A stretch of 64,000 nucleotides of DNA from Triticum aestivum (GCF_018294505.1 NC_057801.1:849501408-849565407); one strand, 5' to 3'; shown: positions 35,113 to 47,222, counted from the stretch's first letter. Notes: a model not told the origin generated them from the letters alone. Numbers and translations: made by a program.

Positions 35113-36364
35113 TGATACGTCTACAATGTATCTATAATTTTTGATTGTTCTATGCTATTAAATTATCCATCTAGGATGTTTTATATGCATTTATATGCTA
35201 TTTTATATGATTTTTCGCACTAACCTATTAACCCAGAGCCCAGTGCCAGTTTCTGTTTTTTTCCTTGTTTTTGAGTATCGCAAAAAAGGAAAACCAAACG
35301 GAGTCCAATTGACCTAAAATTTGAAGGAGATTATTTTTGGACCAGAAGAAGCCCACGGAGCATCGGCGATGGACCAGAAGAGTCCTGGGCTGACCACGAG
35401 GGTAGGGGGCGTACCGACCCCCCCACCCCCCGGGCACGCCCCCTGCCTCGTAGACAGCCCAGAGACCCCCCTTACATGTTCCCGATGCCAATACCTCTCA
35501 TATATACCCAAACTTCTAGAAAGGAACCTAGATCGGGAGTTCCGCCGCCGTAAACCTCCAAAGCCACCAAAAACCAATCTAGACCCATTCCGGCACACTG
35601 CCATAGGGGGGAATCCCTCTCCTGTGGCCATCTTCATCATCCCGGCGCTCTCCATGATGAGGAGGGAGTAGTTCACCCTCGGGGCTGAGGGTATGTACCA
35701 GTAGCTATGTGTTTCTCTCCCTCTACTCTCTTGTAATGGATTGAGTTTTCCCTTTGAAGTCATCTTATCGGATTGCGTCTTTAAGGATTTGAGAACACTT
35801 GAATGTCTTGCATGTGCTTATCTGTGGTGACAATGGGATATCACGTGATCTACTTGATGTATGTTTTGGTGATCAACTTGCTGGTTCAGTGACCTTGTGA
35901 CCTTATGCATAGGGGTTGGCACACGTTTTCGTCTTGACTCTCTGGTAGAAACTTTGGGGCACTCTTTGAAGTTCTTTATGCTGGTTGAATAGATGAATCT
36001 GAGATTGTGTGATGCATATCGTATAATCATACCCACGGATACTTGAGGTGACATTGGAGTATCTAGGTGACATCATGGTTTTGGTTGATCCGTGTCTTAA
36101 GGTGTTATTCTAGTACGACCTCTATGATAGATTGAACGGAAAGAATAGCTTTGTGCTATTTTACTACGGACTCTTGAATTGATCGATCAGAAAGAATAAC
36201 TTTGAGGTGGTTTCGTACCCTACAATAATCTCTTTGTTAGTTCTCCGCTATTAGTGACTTTGTTGCGACTCTGTGTTTCATGTTGAGGGATAGGTATATG
36301 ATGCAATTATGTTATTATTGTTGAGAGAACTTGCACTAGTGAAAGTATGAACCCTAGGCCTTGT
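35113..36364 (+). repeat. Partial LTR of the composite retrotransposon family (right copy)
   Basis: Starts TGATACGTCTAC like LTR 1 and shares its ~86-bp deletion. It is cut at ~36364 inside the LTR, at CCTTGTT, by Copia gag-pol sequence. Confidence 0.9.
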
Positions 36365-37848
36365 TCCATTGTTCCGGAGAACGGAGTCTTGATCATTTTG
36401 CCCAAGAGGCATGGTTCGCACGTGTCAAATGATTCATAATCAAGAGACTCTAAAAGTCCATCGGCATGGAGCTTCTTCATGCGCTTGACACCAATGTGAC
36501 CAAGGCGGCAGTGCCACAAGTATGTGGGACTATCGTTATCAACTTTAAATCTTTTGGCATCTACACTATGAACATGTGTAATATTACGCTCGAGATTCAT
36601 TAAGAATAAACCATTGACCATCGGAGCATGACCATAAAACATATCTCTAATATAAATCGAACAACCATTATTCTCAGATTTAAATGAGTAGCCATCTCAT
36701 ATTAAACGAGATCCTGATACAATGTTCATGCTCAAACTTGGCACTAAATAACAATTATTAAGGTTCAAAACTAATCCCGTAGGTAAATGTAGAGGCAGCG
36801 TGCCGACGGCGATCACATCGACTCTGGAACCATTCCCGACGTGCATCGTCACCTCGTCCTTTGCCAGTCTCCGTTTATTCCGCAGCTCCTGCTGTGAGTT
36901 ACAAATATGAGCAACGGCACCGGTATCAAATACCCAGGAGTTACTACGATTACTGGTAAGGTACACATCAATCACATGTATATCAAATATACCTTTGGTG
37001 TTGCCGGCCTTCTTATCCGCTAAGTATTTGGGGCAGTTCCGCTTCCAGTGACCCTTCCCCTTGCAATAAAAGCACTCAGTCTCAGGCTTGGGTCCATTCT
37101 TTGACTTCTTCCCGGTAACTGCCTTACCAGGCGCGGCAACATCTTTGCCGTCCTTCTTGAAGTTCTTCTTACCCTTGCCCTTCTTGAACTTAGTGGTCTT
37201 ATTGACCATCAACACTTGATGTTCTTTCTTGATTTCAGCCTCTGCTGACTTCAGCATCGAGAACACTTCAGGAATGGTCTTTTCCATCCCCTGCATGTTG
37301 TAGTTCATCACAAAGCTCTTGTAGCTTGGTGGGAGCGACTGGAGGATTCTGTCAATGACCGCCTCATCTGGGAGGTTAATGTTCAGCTGGGTCATACGGT
37401 TGTGCAACCCAGACATCTTCAGGATGTGCTCACTGACAGAACTGTTTTCCTCCATCTTACAACTGTAGAATTTGTCGGAGACATCATATCTCTCGACCCG
37501 GGCATGAGCTTGAAAAACTAGTTTCAGCTCTTCGAACATCTCATATGCTCCGTGGTGCTCAAAACGCTTTTGGAGCCCCGGTTCTAAGCTGTAAAGCATG
37601 CCGCACTGAACGAGGGAGTAATCATTAGCACGAGACTGCCAAGCATTCATAATGTCTTGGTTCTCTGGGACGGGAGCATCACCTAGCGGTCCTTCTAGGA
37701 CATATTGTTTCCTGGCAGCTATGAGGATGATCCTTAGGTTCCGGACCCAGTCCGTATAGTTGTTGCCATCATCTTTCAGCTTGGTTTTCTCTAGGAACGC
37801 GTTGAAGTTCATGTTGACATTAGCGTTGGCCATTGATCTACAAGACAT
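36365..37848 (-). pseudogene. Copia gag, protease and start of integrase region
   Basis: ATG at 37848; an N-terminal region (MANANVNMNFNAFLEKTKL) leads to the UBN2-type gag core (WQSRANDYSLVQCGML, LQSLPPSYKSFVMNY). A basic segment and one zinc knuckle CFYCKGKGHWKRNC (CX2CX4HX4C) follow. The aspartic protease site WVFDTGAVAHIC keeps D-T-G-A. A single TGA near 36696 interrupts the frame. The same frame continues with the GAG-pre-integrase region (YLWHCRLGHIGVKRMKKL, a HHCC-type start; CEPCLLGKMIKTPFSGTM) and is cut at ~36365. The integrase core, RT and RNase H of this copy are missing. It is almost intact up to the break, suggesting relatively young sequence. Confidence 0.92.
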
Positions 37849-39086
37849 ATTTGCAAAGGTTTTAGACTAAGTTCATGATAATAAAGTTCTAATCAAATTA
37901 TGAACTCCCACTTAGATTAGACATCCCTCTAGTCATCTAAGTGTTACACGATCCGAGTCGACTAGCCCGTGTCCGATCATCACGTGAGACGGACTAGTCA
38001 TCGTCGGTGAACATTCTCATGTTGATCGTATCTTCCATACGATTCGTGTTCGACCTTTCGGTCTCCGTGTTCCGAGGCCATGTCTGCACATGCTAGGCTC
38101 GTCAAGTTAACCCTAAGTGTTTTCGCTGTGTAAAACTGTCTTACACCTGTTGTATGTGAACGTAAGAATCCATCACACCCGATCATCACGTGGTGCTTAG
38201 AAGCGACGAACTGTAGCAACGGTGCACAGTTAGGGGAGAACACTTCTTGAAATTTTGTAAGGGATCATCTTATTTACTACCGTCGTCCTAAGTAAACAAG
38301 ATGCATAAACATAATAAACATCACATGCAATTATATAGTTGTGACATGATATGGCCAATATCATATAGCTCCATTGATCTTCATCTTCGGGGCTCCATGA
38401 TCATCTTGTCACCGGCTTGACACCATGATCTCCATCATCGTGTCTTCATGAAGTTGTCACGCCAACGACTACTTCTACTTCTATGGCTAACGCGTTTAGC
38501 AATAAAGTAAAGTGAGTTACATGGCGTTCTTCAATGACACGCAGGTCATACAAAAAATAAAGACAACTCCTATGGCTCCTGCCGGTTGTCATACTCATCG
38601 ACATGCAAGTCGTGAATCCTATTACAAAGAACATGATCTCATACATCACAATTCATCATTCATCACAACTTCTGGCCATATCACATCACATGATCAATCG
38701 CTGCAAAAACAAGTTAGACGTCCTCTAATTGTTGTTGCATCTTTTACGTGGCTGCAATTGGGTTCTAGCAAGAACGTTTTCTTACCTACGAATAACCACA
38801 ACGTGATTTTGTCAACTTCTATTTACCCTTCATAAGGGCCCTGTTCATCGATTCCGCTCCAACTAAGGTGGGAGAGACAGACACCCGCCAGCCACCTTAT
38901 GCAACTAGTGCATGTCAGTCGGTGGAACCGGTATCACGTAAGCGTACGTGTAAGGTTGGTCCGGGCCGCTTCATCCCACAATACCGTTGAGCAAGAAAAG
39001 ACTAGTAGAGGCAAGTAAGATGACAAAATCCACGCCCACAACAAAATTGTGTTCTACTCGTGCAAAGAGAACTACGCATAGACCTA
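37849..39086 (-). other. Copia 5' leader
   Basis: Untranslated region between the primer-binding site and gag, ~1.2 kb. A leader of this size is usual for BARE/WIS elements. No gene is seen in it. Confidence 0.7.
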
Positions 39087-39100
39087 GCTCATGATGCCAC
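39087..39100 (-). other. Primer-binding site (initiator Met-tRNA type), mutated
   Basis: Plus-strand GCTCATGATGCCAC lies directly beside the LTR. The usual site would read GCTCTGATACCA here, so several bases have changed. The position fixes the LTR end at 39101. Confidence 0.7.
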
Positions 39101-39518
39101 TGTTGTGGAACGTTGCAGAAAATTAAAATTTTTCCTACGGTTTCACCAAGATCCATCTATGAGTTCATCTAAGCAACGAGTCAAGGGAGAGAGTTTGCAT
39201 CTACATACCACTTGTAGATCGCGTGCGGAAGCTTGCAAGGTGATGATGTAGTCGTACTCGACGTGATTCAAATCACCGATGACCAGCGCCGAACGGACGG
39301 CACCTCCGCGTTCAACACACGTACGGGACGGGAGACGTCTCCTCCTTCTTGATCCAGCAAGGGGGAAGGAGAGGTTGATGAAGATCCAGCAGCACGACGG
39401 CGTGGTGGTGGATGCAGGGCGTCACAGCAGCAGGGCTTCGCCGAGAATACTAGGGAGAGACGTAACGGGGGGAGATGGAGGCGCCAGGGGCTGGTGTATG
39501 AAGTCCCTCCTCTCCCCC

Positions 39519-39530
39519 ACTATATATAGG
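39519..39530 (-). promoter_or_regulatory. LTR TATA box 2
   Basis: CCTATATATAGT on the minus strand, about 1.3 kb into the LTR and ~320 bp downstream of the first box. The call rests on motif and position only. Confidence 0.55.
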
Positions 39531-39844
39531 GGTGCCAGGGGGGGCGCCGGCCCTAGTAGATGAGATCTACTAGGGGGGGCGGCGGCCCAGGGGAGGTTTC
39601 CCTCCCTCCAAGGCACCTAGGGGTGCCTTCCACCACTAGGACTCCTCCTAGGGGGAAACCCTAGGCGCATGGGCCTATAGGGGCTGGTGCCCTTGGCCCA
39701 TGATGGCCAAGGCGCACCCCCTACAGCCCATGTGGCCCCCCGGGACAGGTGGCCCCACCCGGTGGACCCCCGGGACCCTTCCGGTGGTCCCGGTACAATA
39801 CCGATAACCCCGAAACTTGTCCCGATGCCCGAAATAGCACTTCC

Positions 39845-39853
39845 TATATATAA
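39845..39853 (-). promoter_or_regulatory. LTR TATA box 1
   Basis: TATATATA on the minus strand, about 975 bp into the LTR. BARE elements are known to have two TATA promoters; this matches the first by order. Confidence 0.55.
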
Positions 39854-40856
39854 TTCTTTACCTCCGGACCATTCCGGAACTGCTCGTGACGTCCGGGATC
39901 TCATCCGGGACTCCGAACAACATTCGGGTTTCTGCATATACATATCTTCATAACCCTAGCGTCACCGAACCTTAAGTGTGTAGACCCTACGGGTTCGGGA
40001 GACATGCAGACATGACCGAGACGCTCTCAGTCAATAACCATCAGCGGGATCTAGATACCCATGATGGCTCCCACATGCTCCTCGATGTTGTCATCGTATG
40101 AACCACGATGTCGAGGATTCGATCAAACCCTGTATGCAATTCCCTTTGTCAATCGGTACGTTACTTGCACGAGACTCGATCGTCGGTATCCCAATACCTT
40201 GTTCAGTCTCGTTACCGGCAAGTCACTTTACTCGTACCGTAATGCATGATCCCGTGTCCAACACCTTGGTCACATTGAGCTCAATATGATGATGCATTAC
40301 CGAGTGGGCCCAGAGATACCTCTCCGTCATACGGAGTGACAAATCCCAGTCTCGATCCGTGTCAACCCAACAGCTACTTTCGGAGATACCTGTAATGCAC
40401 CTTTATAGTCACCCAGTTACGTTGTGACGTTTGATACACCCAAGGCACTCTTACGGTATCCGGGAGTTACACGATCTCATGGTCGAAGGAAGAGATACTT
40501 GACACTTGCAAAGCTCTAGCAAAACGAACTACACGATCTTTTATGCTATGCTTAGGATTGGGTCTTGTCCATCACATCATTCTCCTAATGATGTGATCCC
40601 GTTATCAACGACATCCAATGTCCATAGTCAGGAAACCATGACTATCTGTTGATCACAACGAGCTAGTCAACTAGAGGCTTACCAGGGACATAGTGTGGTC
40701 TAAGTATTCACACGTGTATTACGATTTCTGGATAATACAGTTATAGCATGAATAAAAGACAATTATCATGAACAATGAAATATAATAATACTTTTATTAT
40801 TGCCTCTAGGGCATATTTCCAACAGTCTCCCACTTGCACTAGAGTCACTAATCTAG

Positions 40857-42572
40857 TTACATTGTGATGAATCGAACACCCATAGAGTTCTGGTGTTGAT
40901 CATGTTTTGCATGCGAGAGAGGTTTAGTCAGCGGATCTGCGACATTCAGATCCGTGTGCACTTTGCAAATCTCTATGTCTCCATCTTGAACATTTTCACG
41001 GATGGAGTTGAAACGACGCTTGATGTGCCTGGTCTTCTTGTGAAACCTGGGCTCCTTGGCGAGGGCAATAGCTCCAGTGTTGTCACAGAAGAGTTTGATC
41101 GGCCCCGACGCATTGGGTATGACTCCTAGGTCGGTGATGAACTCCTTCACCCAAATCGCTTCATGTGCTGCCTCCGAGGCTGCCATGTACTCCGCTTCAC
41201 ACGTAGATCCCGCCACGACGCTCTGCTTGCAGCTGCACCAGCTTACTGCTCCACCATTCAACATATACACGTATCCGGTTTTTGACTTAGAGTCATCCAG
41301 ATCTGAGTCGAAGCTAGCGTCAACGTAACCCTTTACGACGAGCTCTTCGTCTCCTCCATAAACGAGAAACATGTCCTTCGTCCTTTTCAGGTACTTCAGG
41401 ATATTCTTGACCGCTGCCCAGTGTTCCTTGCCGGGATTACTTTGGTATCTTGCTACCAAACTTACGTCAAGGTTTACATCGGGTCTGGTACACAGCATGG
41501 CATACATAATAGATCCTATGGCTGAAGCATAGGGGATGACACTCATCTCTTCTTTATCTTTTGCCGTGGTCGGTGACTGAGCTGAGCTCAGTCTCACACC
41601 TTGTAACATAGGCAAGAACCCCTTCTTGGACTGATCCATTCTGAATCTCTTCAAAATCTTATCAAGGTATGTGCTTTGTGAAAGACCTATGAGGCGTCTC
41701 GATCTATCTCTATAGATCTTGATGCCTAATATATAAGCAGCTTCTCCAAGGTCCTTCATTGAAAAACACTTATTCAAGTAGGCCTTAATGCTGTCCAGAA
41801 ATTCTATATTATTTCCCATCAGCAGTATGTCATCTACATATAATATGAGAAATGCTACAGAGCTCTCACTCACTTTCTTGTAAATGCAGGCTTCTCCATA
41901 AGTCTGCATAAACCCAAACGCTTTGATCATCTCATCAAAGCGAATGTTCCAACTCCGAGATGCTTGAACCAGTCCATAAATGGATCGCTGGAGCTTGCAT
42001 ACTTTGTTAGCGTTCCGAGGATCGACAAAACCTTCCGGCTGCATCATATACAGTTCTTCCTTAAGATGCCCGTTAAGGAATGCTGTTTTGACGTCCATCT
42101 GCCATATCTCATAATCATAGTATGCGGCAATTGCTAACATGATTCGGATGGACTTTAGCTTCGCTACGGGAGAGAATGTCTCGTCGTAGTCAATCCCTTG
42201 AACCTGTCGATAACCCTTAGCGACAAGTCGAGCTTTATAGATGGTAATATTACCATCCGCGTCCGTCTTCTTCTTAAAGATCCATTTGTTTTCTATCGCT
42301 CGCCGATCATCGGGCAAGTCTGTCAAAGTCCATACTTTGTTTTCATACATGGATTCTATCTCGGATTTCATGGCTTCAAGTCATTTGTTGGAATCCGGGC
42401 CCGCCATTGCTTCTTCATAGTTCGAAGGTTCATTGTTGTCTAACAACATGATTTCCAGGACAGGGTTGCCGTACCACTCTGGTGCGGAACGTGTCCTTGT
42501 GGACCTACGAAGTTCAGCAGTAACTTGATCCGAAGTACCTTGATCATCATCATTGTTTTCCTCTTCAGTTGG
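40857..42572 (-). pseudogene. Copia reverse transcriptase and RNase H, 5' truncated
   Basis: From 42371 the frame is fully open for 504 residues: WIFKKKTDADGNITIYKARLV, WQMDVKTAFLNGHL (first Asp), FLILYVDDILLMGN (YVDD active site), and an RNase H-like part with VVKGYVDASFDSD, AGSTCEAEYMA and IKLFCDNTGAIALA, ending before the polypurine tract. Upstream, a TGA at 42381-42383 replaces the expected Trp in NKWLEAMKS. The frame beyond it (RRSTRTRSAPEWYGNPV-type linker) runs to ~42572, where it joins Gypsy RNase H sequence. The integrase of this copy is missing. Confidence 0.92.
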
Positions 42573-44077
42573 ATGCCATGAAGACCGTGTATGCTATCCT
42601 TTGATAATGTGGGTACCGTGACTTGCATGGAGTGAGGACAGTCGATATGTAGTATACCGACTTTTGTAGTGGGAATTTATGTCCATCTGTCTCTCGTTCG
42701 ACGACGAGCACCACGCTTACAACCTGGTGTGTTGTAGCTATGTATAGAAACATGGGTTCACCGACATTTGGCGCTGCCAGAATTGGATTGGTGGCCAGGA
42801 GGGATTTTATTTCCTCCATCCCAGCCGTAGATGCATCCGTCCGCTCGAAGTGTTCGGTGCATCGAAGAACGCGATAAAGAGGTAGCGCCTTTTCTCCTAA
42901 TCGGGAGATAAAGCGGCTTAGGGTGGCCACACATCCAGTTAGTTTCTGGATTTTCTGGATTTTAGCCGGGTTTGCTTCGATTCCTCTATTGGAAACAATA
43001 AAGCCCAAGAGTTTTCCGGCTGGTACGCTGAAAACGCATTTTTCCGGGTTGAGCTTGATGTCATATGTTCGGAGATTGTCGAACGTAAGCCTCAAGTCGT
43101 CTATTAATGATTCGACGTGTTTGGTTTTGATGACCACATTGTCTACATAAGCCTCCACTGTTTTGCCGATTTGTGTTTCCAGGCATGTCTGAATCATGCG
43201 TTGATAGGTCGCACCGGCGTTTTGAGCCCGAAAGGCATGGTGTTAAAACAGAAGGGACCGTATGGAGTGATAAATGCCGTTGCGGCTTGATCGGACTCCG
43301 CCATCTTGATTTGATGGTATCCGGAGTATCCGTCGAGGAAACACAACGAGTCGTGTCCTGCGGTAGCGTCGATAATTTGATCGACGCGGGGGAGGGGGAA
43401 GGGATCCTTAGGGAAAGCCTTATTAAGGTCTTTGAAATCGATGCATTGGCGCCAGGATTTGTCCTTCTTTGGTACCATCTCCAGGTTTGCTAGCCAGTCC
43501 GGATGTTTCATTTCTCTGATGAATCCGGCTTCGAGTAGCTTGGCTAGCTCTTCTCCCATGGCTTGTCGCTTGGGTTCTGAAAAGCGCCAAAGAGTCTACT
43601 TGATCGGCTTGTATCCCTTTGGTATGTTTAGGCTATGTTCGGCCAGCCTGCGTGGGATACCTGGCATGTCTGAAGGATGCCAGGCGAAAATGTCCCAATT
43701 CTCGCGCAAGACCTCTCGTAGTGCGGCGTCTATTGTGGGGTTCAGCTGTGCTCCGATTGATGCTGTTTTTGTAGGGTCTGTTGGGTGGACCTGGAATTTG
43801 ACTATTTCGTCTGCTAGTTTAAAAGAGGTGGACTTGGGTCATTTGTCAAGTATTACGTCGTCCCTGTCTACTGCGGAGAGCAGCAAAGTTAGCTCTTCGG
43901 CCGCGAGGGCTTCAGATAATGCCCCCAGGGGTAGTGCGACAGTCTTATTCTCGACGCGGAGTGCTATGTCCGGATCACTGGTTAGAGTGATGATTCCAAT
44001 GGGCCCCGGCATCTTGAGCCTCATGTACCCGTAATGGGATATAGCTTGGAAGCTTGTGAACGTGTCTCGTCCCATGA
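42573..44077 (-). pseudogene. Gypsy protease end, reverse transcriptase and RNase H start
   Basis: Contains HYGYMRLKMPGPIGII, WHPSDMPGIPRRLAEHSL, FKDLNKAFPKDPFPLPRVDQ, FLDGYSGYHQIKM and TMPFGLK, then a 1-base deletion at ~43205 (one A lost in an A-run) shifts to the frame of IQTCLETQIGKTVEAYVDNVVIK. In-frame stops are TGA at 43839-43841 and a TAG near 43600. The active site is YVDN rather than YVDD, so a catalytic Asp is lost. RNase H begins (LFLYIATTHQVVSVVLVV, YPHYQRIAYTVFMA) and breaks at ~42572. Confidence 0.9.
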
Positions 44078-44082
44078 CACTA

Positions 44083-44285
44083 GTGCAGAACCGGCCTTTA
44101 GTGCCGGTTCGTAATGGCCTTTAGTGCCGGTTCGGCAACCGGCACTAAAGAGTGGGGACTAAAGGCCCCCCCTTTAGTACCGGTTCGTCACAAACCGGCG
44201 CTAAAGTGCCACCACGTGGCACGAGCCAGGCCCGGGTGCGTGTAGGACAATAGTACCGGTTGGTAACACCAACCGGTACTAAATG
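44083..44285. repeat. Subterminal repeats, left end of outer CACTA
   Basis: Repeated TTTAGTGCCGGTTCG, CCGGCACTAAAG and CCGGTTGGTAACACCAACCGG units in both orientations. Such clustered motifs near CACTA ends are where the transposase of the superfamily is known to bind. Confidence 0.8.
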
Positions 44286-44357
44286 TTTTGGTGTTTTTTT
44301 AATTTTTCCTTTAGTTTTGTGTTTTCAATTGAATTTAGTGATTGTTTTACATTATAA

Positions 44358-44548
44358 TGAGTTGTTAAATCATTAGGTGAAAGTACCGCAGATTAGTTTC
44401 GACTGGATGCATTGGATCCTATAGCTACTAGCTAAGTGATCAAGTATAGGCCATATCCATATATATTATACTTGATCATCTAATTAGGTGATCAAGTACC
44501 AGCTGAAACTAATCTGCGGTTTCTTTCATTAAATGATATAATAACTCA
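44358..44548. mobile_element. Small foldback (MITE-like) element
   Basis: Arms TGAGTTGTTA...ACCGCAGATTAGTTTC (44358-44400) and GAAACTAATCTGCGGT...TAACTCA (44505-44548) are inverted. The centre also carries GATCAAGTATA and its complement. No clear target duplication is seen. Confidence 0.6.
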
Positions 44549-46030
44549 TCATCATCATCATATTAATATAAAAACTCTTGCATCATATCATCAACATGAG
44601 TATATATACTCTAGCTAGCTATAGCTAAAAATCATCGTAGTCGTCATTATCACTATTTAATCATCATAGTCATTACCGCTATCTAATCACCACCAACACT
44701 AGCTTAAAGAAGAAACTTTCACTTGTACCAGAAGCAAAAATATCATCGAGTTCAACATGATGATCATGATATTATAATCGTTCATAACACCACAAAAGCA
44801 AATCACTCTTTGAGATTAAGTTCAGGACGAAGAACACGGACATGAGAGGACAAGTACTAAGAGCATGAATCAATCCTGCTGCTCTCTCTCAGGTAAAATA
44901 GCATAGAACATGTATAGCTCTCCTGATTCATCATATGGAGCATGCAGATTAACCTGTCTCCTAATCGTGGGCTGCGCTTCTCATTGCTGCCCCCTAGTAC
45001 TTCTCTGCGATCGTTAACAATTTTCCTCCAATCTTTCACTATTAAGCATTCGTTGCTTCTAGGAATCCTGAATGCACTCATGTGCAATGTAGGATATCTT
45101 GGCCATAAGCTAACAATTGACATGCGACCTTTACTCTCAATCCCCTGGGGCACAACTGTCATCGGGAGTCCCTGTTGAAGAACATCGTATAGTACTTAAT
45201 TAATATACTTAGCACTAAAAGTTTAGCAAAAAAATTATGTATGCAAAAGATGCACTGAGGACAAATAGTAAAACCTTACCATCATTCCTAAATAGATGTG
45301 AATGTAGTTCAATACGATCACTATTGGTCACACGTTTTGAGTACTAACATTTCTAAGTTGAGGAAGAAAATTTGTCTTGATAGTATGAAGATCCTCACAC
45401 TACTAGGGAAAACCCTAGCAGTAGCGCTGGTTTTGTGCTCACTAGTAGCGCGGGTAGGTGCGCTACTAATAAGGCGCTACAGCTACTGCTTAGCAGTAAC
45501 GCGTGCCTACAAGCACTACTGCTAGGACGAATAGCTGCAGCGTTTGTTCACTCCCACGCTACTGCTAATGTAACTACTAGCAGCGTGTTTTCTCTCCATC
45601 GCTACTAGTATTCTTTTTTTATTTTTTCATTTTTAGTTTATTTAGTCGCCATCGTACAAATATTGATACAATACCAGTTATGAGGTTTACATCATTATGT
45701 CCATAACGGTGTAAAATGAGGGTGGATTAGGTTCAAGTGGAGGCAATATGTGGTGTATGTCAAAAGTATATACTACTAATCCAAACTTGATCTAGTTTGG
45801 ACTAGTAGTACTTTCGATGTGCACCACATGTTGCCTCCCCTTGAATCTAATCCGCCAGCACAAGATATTTAATCATCATCATGGTCATTACCACCAACAG
45901 TATTTATTTAATCACCACTAACACTAGCTAATAATAATCATCATAGTCATTACCACCAACACTAGCTATTTTATCATCATAGTAATAGTGTAGCACATCA
46001 TCATCCTGAAACTCATTTCTAGCTAGCTAA

Positions 46031-47222
46031 TCACTCCTGCTGCTCTCTCTTAGGTAAAACAACATAAAACATGTGTAGCTCTCCTCCTTGATCAAGTTGG
46101 AGCATGCAGATGAACCTGTCTCCTAATCGTGGGTAGCGCCTCTGTTTGCTGCCCAGTACTTCTCTGCGCTCCTCCATCACATATTTGGTCCAGTCTTGCA
46201 GTATTAAGCATCCGTCTCTAATCTTGAATGCACTAAAGTAATCTGTAGGATATCTTGGCCGTAAGCTGATAATACTCATGGTACCTTTAGTCTCGATCCC
46301 ATAAGGCACAACATTCATCGGGAGTCCTTGTTGCAGAACATCGTATGGTAATATACTTAACAATGAAGTTTAGCTTCAAAAATGATGTATGGAAAAGATG
46401 CACTGAGGACAAATAGTAAAAATCTTACCATCCTTCCTAAATAGATGTAGCTGTAGTTCATTACGAACACTATTGGTTGCACGTTTTCAGTACTAACATT
46501 TCTAAATCCAGGAAGAAAATTTGCCTTGACAGTATCAAGATCCTCAAGCCATGAAACATAATGACTTAGCTCCTCGCAGTTTAGTTTATCCTCAGGACAG
46601 TAGTAGGTCCTGTCTACCAAGCGCTGGACATGTTTGCTTGCACCGAAATAAGCTGACAATACAAATTAGTTGTCAATACATAATGACTTAACTATTTTTG
46701 AATAAACAATATCAAAGACATAAATATGGTTGAGAAACTTACATAATGGTATAACTGGAGGCGTCTGCACATCGACCCAGATGTCGGTATTACCTTCAAT
46801 ATCATCTTCCTGACGAATATCAAAAGTGATAACCATATCAGGCTCAAATGCATAAGTCTTACATAGTGCTTGCCATGTTTTGCATCCAAAATAGGTGTAG
46901 TCGTCTGAATTGTATAATTTGGCATGGAAAATATAACCATGCTCGGTCTTTAAATACACTTTCTTTACCTCCGTAGTATGACTGAAACCTATCTTATCCA
47001 ATACAAAAACTCTTGCATGGCAGGGGATACACTAGTAGAATAGTAAAAAAAATATAAGTTGAAGCAAATGAAGCAGATGTCATGCTTAATTACGAAAAAA
47101 GACTTGTCGTTATGACTTACTGTATCCACTTCGAAGTTCTCGTCCAGGAAGATTCCGTCGCACAGGCCGCTCTCATCTTCGCAGTATTTGCAAATACCGA
47201 AATCCTTTTCATCGTCATACAT
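46031..47222 (-). pseudogene. CACTA accessory gene with B3-like region (inner copy)
   Basis: Four exons: 47222-47121 (ICKYCEDESGLCDG), 47031-46743 (CIPCHARVFVLDKIGF; VYLKTEHGYIFHAKLY; WQALCKTYAFEPDMVITFDI), 46652-46429 (VQRLVDRTYYCPEDKL) and ~46326-46031 (MSIISLRPRYP; RREVLGSKQRRYPRLGDRF). The first three exons are open with matching phases. The last acceptor reads CAACAAGGACTCC where the outer copy has CAACAGGGACTCC. The AG is therefore changed to AA, and the next AG would shift the frame into a stop. The gene is thus nearly intact but probably mis-spliced. It is close in sequence to the outer copy although the two CACTAs have different ends. Confidence 0.7.

Larger units (their letters stand above)
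32007..36364. repeat. Right copy of the segmental duplication
   Basis: Matches 1-4363 with small differences. It ends at CCTAGGCCTTGTT, where Copia sequence begins. See the left copy for the shared insertions. Confidence 0.9.
39101..40824 (-). repeat. Copia LTR shared by two element halves
   Basis: 1,724 bp, with minus-strand start TGTTGGAAATATGCCCTAG and end CAACA. The start matches BARE-1/WIS/Angela LTRs. The left flank is a primer-binding site; the right flank is the polypurine tract GTGCAAGTGGGAGAC. It contains two TATA-like boxes. Confidence 0.93.
36365..42572 (-). mobile_element. Copia (BARE/WIS/Angela-type) tandem piece: 3' half - LTR - 5' half
   Basis: Read on the minus strand, RT/RNase H (42572-40857) leads through a polypurine tract into one complete LTR (40824-39101). 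The LTR is followed directly by a Met-tRNA type primer-binding site and gag/protease (to 36365). One LTR thus joins the end of one element to the start of another. Both outer ends are broken inside coding sequence, without LTR ends or target duplications, so the piece is a recombination product and not a simple insertion. Confidence 0.9.

Noticed and set aside
40857..42371. The 504-residue open frame as a free-standing protein
   Set aside because: It is the RT and RNase H part of a Copia polyprotein. Its ATG is an internal Met following a nonsense mutation at 42381-42383.
44385..44520. Inverted repeat read as a microRNA precursor
   Set aside because: The loop is long, and the structure has transposon-like end-to-end symmetry. 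Small-RNA data would be needed.
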